The notes under the pieces are model-generated. The model did not search any database and had not been told where the DNA came from. It saw nothing but the letters and a program-made list of their open reading frames with translations. Made by a program: the position numbers and the translations under genes. DNA of 61,762 nt from JABSOG01 sp041583135 (GTDB lineage: Bacteria > Pseudomonadota > Gammaproteobacteria > Enterobacterales > Alteromonadaceae), in contig JBFHGJ010000023.1 of the NCBI GenBank assembly GCA_041583135.1, positions 1 to 61,762 on the forward strand, given 5' to 3'. Below, piece after piece: positions 60,790 to 61,762 of this stretch (position 1 is the stretch's first letter; every line of letters starts with the position of its first letter).

Positions 60790-61517
60790 ACCCAGCCTTC
60801 CCGATTTTTATTATTCACCAATTGATATACAGCCAGAAATGCAACAAGCATTGCAATGAATGAAGTGCCTATATTGATACTGGCTAAGATAATTTGATAT
60901 GGATAATCAAACGCTTTTGAATGCCAGAAATATTTAGCACAAAAACCCGTTATTTGAATCAGCGCAGCAACACTAAACGCCAGTATGTACATACGAGCAA
61001 TCAAACCATGGGGCAAATTGAAAAAAACATGTAGCTTATAAATGGCAAATACGGCAAAGCCGTCAAATAGCGCAACGCCGAAGAAAAACGCCATAATAAT
61101 CCATAGCTTGTATGGTACTGCCTCAACATCAAACAGAAATGGCATATATTGCACAGCAATGAAGTTCAACATCAGCAAAGAAGCTAAGCCGGTAAAAGCC
61201 AACTTCATCACTTTTTGATGATTAACCACATAGCTTTTATAAAATGCCACAAGAATAAAAATGATAACCGCATCATAAAATGCAAAGCCGCCAAGCCATA
61301 AGTTGGCCACATTGTCATTTGTACTTGGATCAATAAAGCTATTCACGAGTTCTTGATACTTAATTATGACGCCACTGATAATGACAACTATAAACCCCTG
61401 AGTCATAAAACTTGAGGAATTTTCCTTCTTTCTAAAAGCAATTCCCGCAAATATGGATAGCGTAATAAAATCTGTTATCCATAAATACTTGACCAGAATA
61501 TTTATTATTTCGATCAT
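60777..61517 (-). CDS. multi-pass inner-membrane protein, function unknown
   Basis: A 246-residue protein with about seven hydrophobic segments (for example QGFIVVIISGVIIKYQ, AFTGLASLLMLNFIAVQ and WIIMAFFFGVALFDGFAVF). It has no recognisable channel, transporter or enzyme motif. The ATG at 61517 is 19 bp after the stop of the partial gene to the right. It is the middle gene of an operon of at least three genes. Confidence 0.65.
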   Translation of the reverse strand: MIEIINILVKYLWITDFITLSIFAGIAFRKKENSSSFMTQGFIVVIISGVIIKYQELVNSFIDPSTNDNVANLWLGGFAFYDAVIIFILVAFYKSYVVNHQKVMKLAFTGLASLLMLNFIAVQYMPFLFDVEAVPYKLWIIMAFFFGVALFDGFAVFAIYKLHVFFNLPHGLIARMYILAFSVAALIQITGFCAKYFWHSKAFDYPYQIILASINIGTSFIAMLVAFLAVYQLVNNKNREGWVWKI

Positions 61518-61536
61518 AATTCTTTAAACCAAGCCA

Positions 61537-61762
61537 CTATGGATACTCCGGTACAGTACCACCGTTACCAGTTGATTTTTGTACTGCCGCTTGAGACTCC
61601 ATTTTAATCAACAGCTTACGCTGCTCATATGGGTCTGTGATCTCATAGGTCGCAAATGCCGCTTCAGCAATGTCTTTTACCGATTGAGTACCATCGGTTG
61701 CTTCACTTAGCGCCTGTTGAGCGATTAGATCAAGCTTTAAATCACCACGCTCTTGATAATCG
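61537..61762 (-). CDS. partial gene running off the window edge
   Basis: The C-terminal 74 residues of a soluble, acidic, helix-rich protein (AQQALSEATDGTQSVKDI; EITDPYEQRKLLIKMESQA), ending in GGTVPEYP and a TAG stop. The start lies beyond the window. No family is recognisable from this part. It is the first visible gene of the operon with the two membrane proteins. Confidence 0.55.
   Translation of the reverse strand, partial: DYQERGDLKLDLIAQQALSEATDGTQSVKDIAEAAFATYEITDPYEQRKLLIKMESQAAVQKSTGNGGTVPEYP

Noticed and set aside
1..61762. CRISPR arrays, rRNA and tRNA genes, intact insertion sequences
   Set aside because: None found on reading either strand; the repeats seen are palindromic or tandem intergenic elements without CRISPR spacing.

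Overview
The window looks like a chromosomal segment of a marine or aquatic gammaproteobacterium of the order Alteromonadales (Shewanella/Ferrimonas-like). The pointers are the conserved cluster yibN-grxC-secB-gpsA-trmL, rep, ubiK, a cpxRA-cpxP locus, a TyrR-type box in front of fumarylacetoacetase, three TonB-dependent receptors (two of them Oar-like with an N-terminal carboxypeptidase-regulatory domain) and short hairpin repeats with a CATCCATG core. The genus is inferred from gene content and family recognition, not from a search. I found no rRNA, tRNA, CRISPR array, intact insertion sequence or integrase.

Layout. 0.2-6.7 kb: an acetoacetate-decarboxylase/FAD-oxidoreductase fusion, a short FG-GAP-like gene remnant, then a KdpD-like kinase, KdpE-like regulator and TrkH K+ transporter operon. 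6.8-10.5 kb: an Oar-like TonB receptor with an EF-hand loop and a stand-alone LytTR regulator. 10.9-14.1 kb: an MCE (Mla-type) lipid-transport operon whose ATPase lacks several catalytic residues, meeting a convergent TonB receptor (14.1-16.1). 16.3-19.8 kb: housekeeping genes (rhodanese, glutaredoxin, SecB, GpsA, TrmL, phosphopantetheinyl transferase). 20-26.8 kb: tyrosine catabolism (fumarylacetoacetase under a TyrR-like box), cation efflux, alpha/beta hydrolase, gluzincin-type peptidase, VOC protein, PP2C phosphatase, S4 protein. 27.1-31.4 kb: a Cys-cluster protein, cpxA-cpxR, cpxP and a GFA-family protein. 31.4-38.7 kb: a hairpin array, an unknown protein, a YlqF-type GTPase, a GAF-GAF-GGDEF-(degenerate EAL) protein, a repeat-rich junction, rep and ubiK.

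39.4-51.3 kb is a signalling block: an orphan OmpR-type regulator, a patatin phospholipase, a membrane-anchored response regulator with AraC output, a small secreted Cys protein, a 1.4-kaa hybrid two-component system with periplasmic propeller, and a 1.36-kaa hybrid kinase with two kinase cores. 51.3-52.7 kb is an AbiE-like toxin-antitoxin locus whose toxin gene carries a one-base frameshift. 53-56.2 kb is the third TonB receptor.

56.7 kb to the end looks like an accessory region of small genes: two tandem paralogous TIR-like (DUF1863/ThsB-type) proteins, a small membrane protein, a VOC protein, an XRE regulator behind a terminator-containing leader, two tandem CI-type HTH proteins, and an unrecognised operon of membrane proteins that runs off the window edge. 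The TIR-like pair and this unrecognised operon are the best candidates for something undescribed.
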